Part shown: positions 1 through 10,920 of the stretch, in pieces
Layout of the letters: each line of letters starts with the position of its first letter
How positions within the stretch are numbered: position 1 is the stretch's first letter
Source of the DNA: Sclerotinia nivalis
Taxonomy: Eukaryota > Ascomycota > Leotiomycetes > Helotiales > Sclerotiniaceae
Length of the DNA stretch: 64,000 nt
Assembly (NCBI GenBank): GCA_029531795.1
Contig: JAPEIS010000015.1
Location: forward strand, 620,001 to 684,000
Reading direction: 5' to 3'
Notes under the pieces: model-generated
The model's database searches: none
What the model saw: the letters and a program-made list of their open reading frames with translations, nothing else
What the model was told of the DNA's origin: nothing
Position numbers and translations under genes: made by a program

Positions 1-404
1 CCTTATATATCCCCGCTTTAGCGCTTTGGCGAAAGTAATCTTGGGTATCTCATTTGTATTTGCAAAAAAATACTTTGGGTATGTACGAGAACCGATTTAG
101 AAGAAAAAGAAATGTTAAAAAAAAGAACGAAACGAATAAACAAGTCAAGTAATAGCAACAGTAGCTAGGATTTCCATTCCTTCCCAGATCCTTCCTCGCT
201 CCATCCCAATTTGTTATGAAAGCAAATGCGCCATCGCAATGCCCATTTACACCAGAACACCAAACCCTTCGATAATCATTGCCCAATGCCCAACCCAGAA
301 CAAATGAAAGAAAATATGCGTTGTGATGCAAATTTATGAGTGGTGATGCAACCTCCTGATTCGTACAAAACTCCTCTTTCTCCCTTCCCGCTACCCTTGT
401 GCCC
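1..404. other. Window edge, no gene seen
   Basis: No supported coding region. The open frames here are short and overlap the 3' end of the downstream minus-strand gene, so this is probably 3' untranslated or intergenic DNA of that gene. Confidence 0.5.
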
Positions 405-2789
405 TTACGAACGTGTCTGCAACCTCGAAGTAAAAGTCGAAACCCACGGACTAGTAGGTGGGGCAATCGGTACCGACTCCGAACTTTCATCTCTCGTCTT
501 TGGCACCAGCATTTCACTCGGTTCCCCCGAAGAAGCGAAAAGCGCGAAGTGAATATCCTGAGTTAAATCCTTCAATTGCTCATCCGTCTCTGTTGGTACA
601 TCAAGATCTCCCTTATCCATATGTTGTTCCGCGGCCGCTCTCCTCGCTTCTCTCAGGAGACTCGCTCCAATGGCTGACATCCCCTCGTTATCGATTTCGA
701 CATCATCATCGTCAAATTCGGCCGGTGCTAAGACACGAGGTGCAAGGGGTCCTATATCGCTGGTTTTTACTCGGTAGTCCAATGCTCGTTTTCCTTCATT
801 GATGAGTTCTTCGGTCCAGCCTAGACATTTCTTAAGGCTTTGATTCATTTTTTGACTGTCAATGAGTTGCTGTTGATGTTTTGATAAATCAAGGCGCAAT
901 CTTTTTTCATCTTTTTTTCGATGTTTGAGATCGTGTTCCGCTACCGCACCCGGACTTAATGTTCCATCATCGATAAAATCTTCTTCAGAACTCATACCCT
1001 CTTCCTCTTCATCTTCCTCGTCTTCTAGATCAAAATTTTCCTGACTATTATCTGATAGATCGTTGCTCTCTTTCTCATCTACGACCGACAAAGCTCCACT
1101 CGTTGCACGTGATGATGCTCTTGTGGCCATGGATAAACGACCGGAACGACTCAGTCGTTTATATCTTCGTAGTTCAGCTGTTTGTTTCCTCATCTCTCGT
1201 TCTAAAGTTCGATTTATAGCCTCAAGGGATGAATTCGTAATCTCCAGATCTAACACCTTTCTTTCATTTCGTGCGATCGCTGCTAATTCGTTCATGCGTT
1301 CTATCGAACCCCCGGCTTTGAGGACTTCTTCTTTTGCTTCCCCTTCAGAAGAAATCGACTCACTGTCCTCTTCATCATCCTCATCTTCATCCTCGTCTTC
1401 ACTTTCCCCTTCTTCGTCTTCTTCTTCCTCTCCCTTTTCCTCGCCTTCCAGAATTCCATCCGTATGTGTTATCGAAGCCGGACTTGATGGTTCCGTTATC
1501 GTAATTGGATTTGGTATATCCATAGAATGGCCTCCTGATGAAACCTTCCTTGTCAATACCAATCTCTCCATAGATGATCCTGTACTTGTTGTTCGTTGAT
1601 GGCCATAATTTCCATCTGCACTTGTTCTCCTTGAATGTGTGAGATTAATATTATTCGCCGATTGCCCACGCAGGCCAGCTTTTGGTCGAGGTAAAACAGG
1701 AGAAGCCAGTGGGGTTGGAGACCTGACTGATGAAATTGAGGCATATGGAGTATTTGATTTTTGTGGTGATGTAGGTCGTTGCGAAGGAGATGTCGTAACA
1801 TTTGCTAGTCGTGGTGATGTAACTCGAGAATGAGTCGAGAGAACCGAACTTGGGCGAGGAGGCGCAAAGTGTGGTGAAGGTGATAATCCTATTTCAGGAG
1901 TGCCATTGGCATGAAAGAATTTCGCATGCCCTCTTTCTTCTCCAGTAGTTGATCCTACCGTTGATGCTCCAGAACGAGGTGACGGTTTCTTGGGAACTTT
2001 ATCTCCATTGGCATGGAACAATGTCGACGCCCTTTTAGTGGGTGAAGATTTTGTTTGCTGTGAACTGTGACTTTGCGGTTTCACATCACTGGCGAAAAAG
2101 AATTTGGAGTCGGCAGAAGATTGTGATGATTGTGAATAATTCAAATCCGAATTAGAGGGACTGAATGTTACTGATGCTCGTTTAGATGTATCCTTTTCCA
2201 AGCCAGAGATACCCAATCCGGAGGCATTTTGTGTCGGATCGTATAATCGGGGAGTTTCGGAAGGTGCGGGGGTTCCTGATGGTGAATTGTTTGAAGTATC
2301 AAATCGAGTCTTTCTTGTGCTAGATCTTGCAGTTATGTTGTTACTATTCAGGAATGTAGAAACGGGAGTCGATAAATCTTCTTTCGCATTATTTGGAGTA
2401 AGATTTTCTGTACGTGATTGTCTTGAAGTAGGTCTTGCGGAAACTTTTGGAGTTAATGGAGGTTTGGGTTTAATTCCTCTGTTCGCAGAAGCACTTAAAG
2501 TTGGTGCCAATGGTCGATTGTTATTTGGCTTATCGTATGAAGGCATATTGGGATTACCACTTTTGGCGGTCAACTGCGCAGAATCTTTCTGCGAAACAAC
2601 TCGCATTATGACATTATTGTGATCTGGGGTTGATAGAGATTTTCGATAAGAAGTCGATGAAGTCGATGCAGTCGAAGTCGAAGTTTTTCGAGGTGGTAAA
2701 TGTAAAGTAGCAGAGTTTGAATTTGAATGTAAAGTTGGGGTAGATGTAGTGGCAGGTTGAAGAGCCACTGAGAATAAGGCGGGCTTCAT
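405..2789 (-). CDS. Ser/Thr-rich acidic coiled-coil protein, unknown function
   Basis: Single-exon frame of 794 residues from the first ATG at 2789; the open frame reaches a few codons further upstream but without an ATG. Residues 1-400 are low complexity, rich in Ser, Thr, Pro and Asn, and look disordered. They contain repeated short blocks ending in FFHANG or LFHANGD, separated by Ser-Pro sites. A Glu/Asp tract follows at about 1370-1440 of the DNA, then a predicted coiled coil whose heptad-like stretch includes LDLEITNSSLEAINRTLERE, then a second acidic block, and a helical segment with HQQQLIDSQKMNQSLKKCLG. No catalytic motif is visible. The composition suggests a phosphorylated scaffold or cytoskeletal/chromatin adaptor, but that is inference. 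I do not recognise the family by name. Confidence 0.8.
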   Translation of the reverse strand: MKPALFSVALQPATTSTPTLHSNSNSATLHLPPRKTSTSTASTSSTSYRKSLSTPDHNNVIMRVVSQKDSAQLTAKSGNPNMPSYDKPNNNRPLAPTLSASANRGIKPKPPLTPKVSARPTSRQSRTENLTPNNAKEDLSTPVSTFLNSNNITARSSTRKTRFDTSNNSPSGTPAPSETPRLYDPTQNASGLGISGLEKDTSKRASVTFSPSNSDLNYSQSSQSSADSKFFFASDVKPQSHSSQQTKSSPTKRASTLFHANGDKVPKKPSPRSGASTVGSTTGEERGHAKFFHANGTPEIGLSPSPHFAPPRPSSVLSTHSRVTSPRLANVTTSPSQRPTSPQKSNTPYASISSVRSPTPLASPVLPRPKAGLRGQSANNINLTHSRRTSADGNYGHQRTTSTGSSMERLVLTRKVSSGGHSMDIPNPITITEPSSPASITHTDGILEGEEKGEEEEDEEGESEDEDEDEDDEEDSESISSEGEAKEEVLKAGGSIERMNELAAIARNERKVLDLEITNSSLEAINRTLEREMRKQTAELRRYKRLSRSGRLSMATRASSRATSGALSVVDEKESNDLSDNSQENFDLEDEEDEEEEGMSSEEDFIDDGTLSPGAVAEHDLKHRKKDEKRLRLDLSKHQQQLIDSQKMNQSLKKCLGWTEELINEGKRALDYRVKTSDIGPLAPRVLAPAEFDDDDVEIDNEGMSAIGASLLREARRAAAEQHMDKGDLDVPTETDEQLKDLTQDIHFALFASSGEPSEMLVPKTRDESSESVPIAPPTSPWVSTFTSRLQTRS

Positions 2790-4090
2790 TAGTAGCAAGT
2801 AAGTTACGTTACCAAGCGAATGGACTTTGAAGTGAGTGATGTGATAAAATAGGAGTGAGTGAGTTTATGATAACATCAGATGAATGAAATGATGAATTGC
2901 AGGAGCTTGAATATCCACAATTCTTCATTAATTGAAACGGTATTTATATTTTTATTTATATTTATATCAACATAAATTTGGAGTGTGAGTTGTACGACGA
3001 AGGTTAAATTTTTGATACTTTTTATAAAATTATTGTACTCTGAAGTTTGTGTAAACAATGGTATGGTTGGTATAGGATAAAAAGTTGTTTTCTTTATCAT
3101 TTACAACTACCCTACCTATATCAAGATCTCTCCATTTTATTCCATTCCTCTACTCGTATTTCCTATCAAAAATCCTCCGCAAAACGCTGATATAAACAAC
3201 ATCCAATCCTCGAGATTGGTTCTGATCACCCCCCCCCATCCATCATACATCCTCTAATTGCACATTCATGCGACGAAGCGGGTATCATATGGCAACCCAT
3301 CTTGGAAAAATTCCAACAAATGAACCCCTCATCTCATTACTCACTCAACGGATGACTACTAGGTAATCCTCATACAGGTAGTAGGTATCTTACCATAGTT
3401 TCCATCCTTCTAGAAAGATTGAAAGATTGAAAGATCGAAAGATCGAAACGATCATGGGGAATGACAAGCTGACTTATCCAAGGATATCTCTCCCTGTTTG
3501 CTAACACCTAATCCACAAGGATTTTCCCTCGTTGTCCCGTGCAAAGTGCTGTTGTCATACCTTTAAGGCTTAGGGTTGGTTATATAACTGATAGATGATT
3601 ATGATTGTTACTCATTTTTGGCTTACTTGTAGCTCATCATCCATATCAACGTGGGGAATAGAATACCTAGATATCGATGAAGATATACCCATACTTTACT
3701 AGCTCTAAACCAGAACTTCAAGATATTATAACGACTATGCAAAATACTCGGAATGTCTTTCGTGTTCTGTTCTCTCACTATACGAGATGATATTAAGGAG
3801 AAACATCCATTAACATTCAGCCAAAAATAAGATATAAATAAACAATCCCTCCCTCCATATTATCAATCCCCCAAAAAGAATCAAACAAAGCGGGTACCAA
3901 AAAATCCACCCGATCGCAAATCTCACAGTCTAGCCAAAAGGGTCCTTCCACTATATACCGAGAAACTCCATGGATTTTTGTGCCCGAGGCTGTCATGTGA
4001 GGCGCATACAAATCCCCTTTCATGATATAATATAATATAATATAATTACACCACATCAAACATAGTCACTCACTCAACACGTTCTTTATC
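2790..4090. other. Divergent intergenic region with simple repeats
   Basis: About 1.3 kb between two divergently transcribed genes, so it must hold both promoters. It contains a poly-C run near 3229, an 8-bp GAAAGATT/GAAAGATC array near 3415-3450, and an ATAAT array at about 4024-4046 just upstream of the cytochrome b5-like gene. Short open frames (2876-3100 and 3817-4059, minus) have no recognisable content. Confidence 0.5.
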
Positions 4091-5257
4091 ATGGTCCTTC
4101 TAGGACTCGGTCTCCTGATCGCATCAGTATCTTTTTTATGTTATAAACATTCTCCGGCGACATGGTGGGTTTTTCTGGGGAGACTGCGGCCGCTTGCTGG
4201 TATTAGGGATGCGGGGAAAGGAGAGGATGTTGGGCCGGGGAGTATAGGTGTTGATGAGGGGATAAAGAAAGATGGAGGTGGAGGTGGAAGTGGAGGGAAG
4301 GATTCGTCAAGGTCGCTATATAATGAGGCAACGACATTGGAGAATGAAGAAAATACAAAGGTGGAAAAGTCGACGAATGCGCCGAGTTTGCAAATTACAG
4401 AACCGCTTCAAGATGCGATGACTATAGAGAATAAGAGTATGCCACCACCTATTATACCGCCACCCAGCAAAGCAGCACTCGACCGCGCCGCCATGCCACC
4501 ACCACAACCTCTCTTTAAAAAACCCGCACTCCCAAACCAAAGACCCTCCTCTCCAACCACACCCCGCGCAAACGCCTCCCAACCTTCTCCCAACACCAAT
4601 ATCCCGAGCTTCTCCCTCGACGACGCAAACGCCTCATCCGAAGAACCCGAAATCCCCTCTTTCCCCGCCGCAAACTCCGCACAGCGCGCATCAGGCGGCA
4701 CACGAGCAATCCCACGATTAAACGCCTTCCCAACCGGCACAACCTCTCTCGCCGCCCCCTCCCGCGGCCCCCTCCCCAACCGCTCCCCCCTCCCAAACCG
4801 CACTCCCACCTCACTCACAAGCCCCTCCCTCGCGCCACCCCCAACCCACACCACAATCCCTCTCAAACCACGCAAAAAAGTCCTCCTAACCCCCAACCAC
4901 TCCCCCCTCGACTGGGCGCGCCTAACCTCCTCCCCCACCTCCAATCTCCGCGGTCTCCCCCCATCCACCCCCTATCTGCGCGTTCCTCCTTCTCTCCTCA
5001 AACAATTCACCGGTCGAAAAGGTAAAGATGCCTGGACGGTTCTCGGCGGCAAGGTATACAATATCACGCCTTATTTACCGTATCATCCAGGCGGTGAACC
5101 GGAATTGATGAAATGTGCGGGGAGAGATGGGACGAGGCTTTTTGGGGAGGTGCATCCGTGGGTTAATTGGGAGGGCATGTTGGAGGCGTGTTTGGTGGGG
5201 ATTAGTGTGGGTGAGGAGGAGTTTGAGGGGGGTGGTGGGTTGGAGGATATGGATTAG
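4091..5257 (+). CDS. Membrane-anchored cytochrome b5-like heme-binding protein
   Basis: Intact 388-residue frame. Residues 2-20 form a hydrophobic N-terminal segment that reads as a signal anchor. Residues about 40-290 are a Pro/Ser/Thr/Asn-rich disordered linker. The C-terminal ~90 residues are a cytochrome b5-type domain: W..L.GKVYNITPYLPYHPGG carries the HPGG heme-ligand motif, and a second candidate axial histidine lies in EVHPWVN. The domain begins at FTGRKGKDAW. This layout (TM, long linker, C-terminal b5 fold) resembles fungal Irc21-like proteins, in which the b5 domain transfers electrons or binds heme at the ER. The exact partner cannot be read from sequence. The linker DNA (about 4450-4980) is much more C-rich than its neighbours. 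The start is the only ATG before the hydrophobic segment. Confidence 0.85.
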   Translation: MVLLGLGLLIASVSFLCYKHSPATWWVFLGRLRPLAGIRDAGKGEDVGPGSIGVDEGIKKDGGGGGSGGKDSSRSLYNEATTLENEENTKVEKSTNAPSLQITEPLQDAMTIENKSMPPPIIPPPSKAALDRAAMPPPQPLFKKPALPNQRPSSPTTPRANASQPSPNTNIPSFSLDDANASSEEPEIPSFPAANSAQRASGGTRAIPRLNAFPTGTTSLAAPSRGPLPNRSPLPNRTPTSLTSPSLAPPPTHTTIPLKPRKKVLLTPNHSPLDWARLTSSPTSNLRGLPPSTPYLRVPPSLLKQFTGRKGKDAWTVLGGKVYNITPYLPYHPGGEPELMKCAGRDGTRLFGEVHPWVNWEGMLEACLVGISVGEEEFEGGGGLEDMD

Positions 5258-5643
5258 GGGAGAGGTGGAGGTGGAGGAATAATTTTGGGTGGGTTTGTGG
5301 AGATACGTTATGTTTTAATGATGTTGGGCGTATGAGGGATTAGATGATAAGGTCTGGATTCTGCATAGATGAGCGTATAATTCCATGTTTGTGGATCGGG
5401 ATGTATTACATAGACAGACAGACAGACAGACATGCACACAGACATACAGAGACGGAGATAATATCTCCAATATGAATTAGAACATGAAAAATAAATCCAT
5501 TGTACAACAAATCAAATCACACCAGATCATCAGACACCTCCCAAAACTACTTAAATTACTCTCCCATTTACTCCATCCTTCATAAACCACCTCTTCCCCC
5601 TTCTCCCCCTATCCCCCTATCCCCATCTCTCCCACCCCCACCC
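5258..5643. other. Convergent intergenic region with GACA microsatellite
   Basis: Between the 3' ends of two convergent genes. It contains an imperfect GACA array around 5410-5450 (repeated cagacagacagaca, then diverged copies) and C-rich stretches near 5590-5640. No coding content seen. Confidence 0.5.
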
Positions 5644-8510
5644 CTACCTAAATCTAAACCGATCCTCATCCTCATCATCACTCTCACTCTGCACCTTCCG
5701 TACCGGTGCCACCCTTGTCCTCTTAGCAGACGCAGCCTTCACAAGCGTATTCGCCGCCGCCCTCTTATTTCCAGTCGCCCCAACACTACTATTCCCATCC
5801 TTTCCGCCCCCGCTCCCACCCAAACCACTCCTCAAACTAGGTCCCTGCGTCGTCGAGGCTCTCGAGCTGCGTGCTGTGGATACAGGTGTAGCTGTAGGAG
5901 TGGGACGGAATATATTGGAAGTGTCAACATTCTCATCGTCTGATTCTGGGATGATTTCTGGTTGTTCACTTGGGATGCGTGCATGCATAGGATTTTCGGG
6001 GAGTTCTTGTTCTTCGTTTTCGGAATTGATTTCTCGTGGTTGTGCTTTTGTTTTGGGCTTGGCTTTGGAGCGAGATGCTGAGATGGATTTTTCTATCTCC
6101 TGGGTTTCCTCTTGTGTTTGTGTTTCTTTTCCTTTACCTTTCTTTCTTCTTCGCTGTGTATCGCTATCATCTCCGCCTAATCCCCAGTGATCATCTCCAA
6201 TTCCATGATCCTTCTTCTTGACCTCCTCAAGCGGTACAATAACCTTAGCGCGAGCTCTTACTGGCCCATCCTCCGCACCTCTTCTTCGGAATTTCTTGAA
6301 ATTCTTTCGTCCGTTCCATTTATCGTCCCATCGCTCGCTTTCATCCACATGTGTCGTTGTCTTTGGCGCTGGCTTAGAACGCTTCACTTCCATATCCTCA
6401 ACTATTGTCAGCCTGCGCATTTCCTCAATATCGATTGTGGAGACAGCCTGTTTTAAAGATTCCTCTTCAGCTCTTGCGGCTGCTTCGGCGCGTTCGCGTT
6501 GTTGCCCCGCCAGAGCTAGGATATCGACTTCTTTCTTTTCTTTCTTCTGTACGGGCTCGGGGACTACTACTTCTTTTTTGATTGATTGGGGAGGTGGTGT
6601 TGGTTCGCCTCTTTCTCGACGTTGTCGTTTGAAGGATGCGGTGGTGGGTGCGAAACTATCCATGTATGATTTTTCTTGGGCGATAGGAGATGCATGTCTT
6701 TTTCTACTTGATCGTGTTGCTCGTGTTGCTCGTGTTGATTGAGATGGCTCTTCGGGTACAACGGATTGGGAGAACGCGCGGTAGCTATCGGGTTCGCGGT
6801 TGGGATCTTGGGAGACGAAAAGACCTTGGGATTCCTCGGGGAGTTCTTGTTCGACTACCATGGGTTCAGGTATGGGAGCTAGGGAGGCAGGAGCTGGTGA
6901 AGGATCATCATCGTCGTCATCGTCAAATCCACTGAAACGACTAGTTACAGCTCTTCTTGATCTACCTCTTCGAAATTGAGTATCCTGTGAGACAGCATCC
7001 TTGGGAATCGAAGCTGTGATCGATGCACCAGGGGTAGTAGTTTTAGATGGTGCAACCGGGCTAGAATTGGGAGCTGCAATTGGATTAGACTTATTAGGCA
7101 CCTCTTCTGTTCCGCTTGCATTTGTTTTTGTTGCTTATCGTTGTCAGTAAATTCATCACATCAAACTTGATAAAAACTTACCAGGTATAGAAGCCGGAGC
7201 CACAACTCCAGACATCTCGACCTCTAGAGGCCTCCTTAATACACTTGCATCCTTCTTAAGTATTGCATCCAAGAATTCACTCTGCACAACAAGTCGTTGA
7301 TCCAGATTTAGAGCAACTTGCCTAGCAAAATCTTGGAACCATTCAACACCATCCCCTTTCGTTGGATAGAACCCTACAACCACAACGCCTTTTCCCTCAC
7401 TCCCATCTTCGAATTCGCCCACCCCTTTCTCTCCTGCGACATTTTTTACGTATCTTACAAACTCATCGACTGGCGTCTGTAAAGGTGTGACTTCACGAAA
7501 AAGAGCTTTACCACGTCCATCTGTAATAGGTGCTAGAAGAGTCTCGAACTGAGCTTTATCGTAAAACACAAAGGTATAACCGTCGAACATACTTTCCCTT
7601 GATGGGTCAGGAGCATAAGCAGTTGCTGGTTCATCTGTAGGTTCTGAGCCGCGCTCAGGAAGGTATTGAGCAGCATCTGGAAAGTTTCCTTTGAAATCTT
7701 CTTCCAAACGAGTACCATCCGGCCTTGGAGTAGTAGCATCAACAATTGCTTTGATAAATGGATCATTATCTACAATATACTTTCCATTAATCAAAGCTCG
7801 AAGTCCTTTGGCGGTATTGCGCTTTTTGACAACAACATGAGTTGTTGCATCACGTTCATATTCGGTCAGAACTTTAATGTCGAGTGGGCCAAATGTTGCA
7901 TAAAGCGCTTCGAGAGGTTTGGCTTTCAATTCTTTTGAAGAGAACGAAAATGATAGTACAACAGGATACCAAGTGATGCTAGATAATCAGTGTCACTCAT
8001 GCCAAAGTAATTGAGAATAGTTCTCACCGGAACAAACTCTTATATCTCCCTATGCATATTTCATTCGCGTCATTGCTCAGTTCATAGCCATTTTTTCCCT
8101 TAATTTGCTCTCCGTTCACGGTAGTACCAACTTTGGTATTAAGATCGTTCAAAGTGATTTTTGACCGGCTTTTGGGATTTCCCTTAGTAGGAACATCAGC
8201 ATAGTCTGTAATCCGAACTTAGTCGGAACTTACGCAATCATCCGGACCAACAGCTCCAACCTCTATCGTCAGATGCTGTCTTGAAACTGATTTATCGTCG
8301 ATTTTGAATTGTCCATCTTGCACTTCGTCAGCTGAGCTACAAGCAAAAGAAGATGCGCAAACAAACCTTCCGAGACAGTTCTACCAAAAAGATATTTCTT
8401 TCCGGGAACGAGCCATCGCTTTTTCCCTGCATGATCTTAGTATACTCTTGGAAGAAGTTCTGAATCAACCTACTGTCGAAAAACTCTCCATCATTTTCTA
8501 TGGTCCACAT
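5644..8510 (-). CDS. NBS1: NBS1 (nibrin) subunit of the Mre11-Rad50-Nbs1 complex
   Basis: DNA double-strand-break sensor and ATM/Tel1 adaptor in the nucleus. My six-exon model is 8510-8474, 8426-8367, 8316-8234, 8182-8028, 7978-7182 and 7133-5644, giving 873 residues with all phases consistent. The start MWTIENDGEFF matches the conserved N-terminus of fungal Nbs1. Residues about 20-90 are an FHA domain (KKYLFGRTVSE, SRQHLTIEV, NGEQI). Tandem BRCT-like repeats follow, about 125-385 (PLEALYATFGPLDIKVL; GYTFVFYDKAQFETLL). The remainder is disordered and charged. Near residue 655 (DNA 6289-6303) lies KNFKKF, the Mre11-binding motif of the family. The protein ends in DRFRFR. Two introns are tricky: intron 1 must use the GTAGGT donor, and intron 3 must use the TACTAAG acceptor at 8183 rather than the better-looking TACAG, because only these keep the frame. 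Confidence 0.93.
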
Positions 8511-9572
8511 TGTAAAGGCAGTGACACTTAGATTCAAAAGGTTTACTTGTTTAGTCGGATCATTGGAGAACGATTGTAGAAGGGTAAGATGATGGGATAA
8601 CGATCTTTGGTCTTAGGGTAATACTAGATTAGTTCATCGAGTTGTATCATTTGGGAGAATTATTGACGGATTAATTTTTGTAGGCAATATTACAGGAAAT
8701 GAAAGGGAAAGCTTGACGCGCAGAATCTCCACCACACAAAACGCCTGGTCACATGTAGATAACGATAAGAAATATCCATTAGGTAAGCATACTTTCACAA
8801 ACATACATGGGCAAACTCTTCAGACTTCCTGGTCGCACTTCGATAATCTTTGAAAAGTTCATATGGACGATATGGTACACAGATCTTAACGGTACTAGCG
8901 GCACTTCGATGTTCGATGAATGAAGTTATAAAGAAATGTTATCGAAGTAGTTGAAGATGCCTGTTAAGAAGAAAGAGTTCACCAGGGGACGGGGAATTCA
9001 AAGTTATTTTTGAAGCTCACCAAAACCTCACCGGGAACAAATCATTTTGAGGAACAAGTGTTACCAACTCACGTACTACCAAAGACAATTCATTCAGTAT
9101 GCTACTTCTAATTGTTCATTCTGACCGACGTTCTTCTTGCCATGTTCTCGCGAGCTGATCCCTAACCCGATCATCAATACCGGGAGCGTGTTTATGTTCT
9201 TTCTTTGAAAATGAAGGGCAATAACATTAATAAAATTCAAGCCATAAAAATGTGCGTGGAATAGTTCAAGTGAATGTTACTTCGACATACATTGGTGGAT
9301 TAATTCCTTGTTTTTGTGTATGTTTCAGGCGTACAATGCTCAGTAGCTCATCACTAAATACTGAACAGAAAGAGAAATCTTTTCCCAAAATAAGAGATGC
9401 TCAAAAGATATGTTTGTGTGCAGTCATTCTTGATCGAAATCAGTCATCAGTCTCAATTTTCCTCGGAATTCATAAGAATGTTTCATAGACAGGAAATGAA
9501 GGGTGAAAAACAACGAAGCGCATGTACTTAAATTTCCATCCGACTTTGAACCTAGGTGCCCCTCGTTCAAGT
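8511..9572. other. Upstream region of NBS1, no gene supported
   Basis: Roughly 1 kb. The open frames present (for example 9252-9488 plus) are short, with no recognisable domains or splice context. It presumably contains the NBS1 promoter. Confidence 0.4.
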
Positions 9573-9908
9573 TCAACTAGCCCAGACTTGTCTGTCATCA
9601 AACCGCAACCACATCACAATACACATCCAAGTTTCCACAGAAGTCTCCTCCATATTATTTGGGCCTGCCTGTTCAAATATGTATCCTGGTATTGATATAG
9701 AGAGGGCGTATACAAATGCTTCGGCAAAGGCAATCAATTGAGTGGTGTTGTCGTCATTTTCTCCCCCTTCCTCGATCTCTTCATCCATTGTTTGTCCAAA
9801 GTAATTGTCGAAGTCGCCGTCGACAAGATCTGAATTCGATCCACTTTCATGTTGAAAATGCGAAACCATACTGCAATAGGGACCAGAGCCGCCTATCCAA
9901 CAATCCAT
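9573..9908 (-). CDS. Hypothetical small acidic ORF
   Basis: Open frame of 111 residues beginning with ATG at 9908. It has an acidic patch (MDEEIEEGGENDDN) followed by a moderately hydrophobic stretch (AFVYALSISIPGYIF). I recognise no family. It lies in a decayed region next to a broken GTPase, so it may be a remnant or a chance frame. Confidence 0.2.
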   Translation of the reverse strand: MDCWIGGSGPYCSMVSHFQHESGSNSDLVDGDFDNYFGQTMDEEIEEGGENDDNTTQLIAFAEAFVYALSISIPGYIFEQAGPNNMEETSVETWMCIVMWLRFDDRQVWAS

Positions 9909-10213
9909 TTTAGACCACCAGGCAGGGCTACAAGGACCTTAATGCTCTGAGCTGTAACACGATGAATCGACACGCTGATATGCGAGAGACCCGTAGTCCA
10001 TGTCAGGTGAGACTTCAGAAAGAAGATGAATCTCCAAAAAAAAACACTACAAGATTCATTGGGAGCCCCGTCACCGAACCCAGTACGCTAGTTCAATCAA
10101 ACCCCACTGCCTGACTAGCTTGTTCAGGAACCCGAGGGTCGCTAGCGTTTTGGGGATTGAGGACCGCAAGCTGCTAAGACTTCATGCCAAGATACCTCCC
10201 GGCTGTTGTATCC

Positions 10214-10899
10214 TCAAGTTTGAGGTTGCTTTATCAGCGCTTCGACAATCAACGATGAAGTATATTCCTTGTAGGGTGGATAAATAACCGCAATTCTCTG
10301 TCTCGCGGTGTTCCGTCGGGCAGTCTTGCCATCCTTGAGATCTAGGACGTCGAACGTTGGTCTCCCATTCCCATAACATATACCATGGTGATACGAATTC
10401 GCCCCTCTCTCTATGAATAAAGACCATTTTGCTTTGATCAGTTCGGTGATTAAATCGTGCTTTTTTCTAATCTTCCTGCTGCTCAAACAATCCCAAACGG
10501 TCGTGACGAAAGTACTGGAAAGAGAATAATTGAGGTCACAAAGAGCCTGAAATAATTTTAGCCCTCCCTGGGTCTCCTCTGAGAATATAGTGCTGGCGAG
10601 GTGCACGTACAAAATACCCGTATATTTCACGGAATCTTTTGTAAGCAAACTCGCGATCCCACGCAGAAAATCAGCATTAGAGATATTCGGATCGTCAAAT
10701 CCCGGGGTGTTGACAATTAAGTCGAGCTGTTTTTCGATGACCACTTTGTCAACTTGGTACTCATGCGTAACTACAGATTATTAGCTCCAATTGCGAATAC
10801 AGCAGAATGGTTTGATCCACTTACCTGAATCAATTCCATCACCTAAATGGCCTGTCGATCCAGTAAGAGATTTAAACAGGCTAGACTTTCCGGAACATA
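10214..10899 (-). pseudogene. Decayed AIG1/septin-like P-loop GTPase
   Basis: The upstream exon (to 10826) contains SGKSSLFKSLTGSTG, the end of a Walker A/G1 motif, but reading back in that frame meets a TGA four codons before GKSS (HLCSGKS), so the G1 loop start is missing. A good intron (10825-10771, GTAAGT...TGTAG) joins it to an exon running 10770-10214. That exon carries VTHEYQVDKV and NTPGFDDPNISNADFL, a G3 motif of the DTPGFDD type with Asp replaced by Asn. Helices of a GTPase-like domain follow. Fungal members of this group are single-domain 'G domain' proteins of unclear function. The broken 5' end and altered G3 argue for a pseudogene; an unmodelled first exon is the alternative. 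Confidence 0.55.
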
Positions 10900-10920
10900 G
10901 ATGTCAAGGAGTGGGCATGT

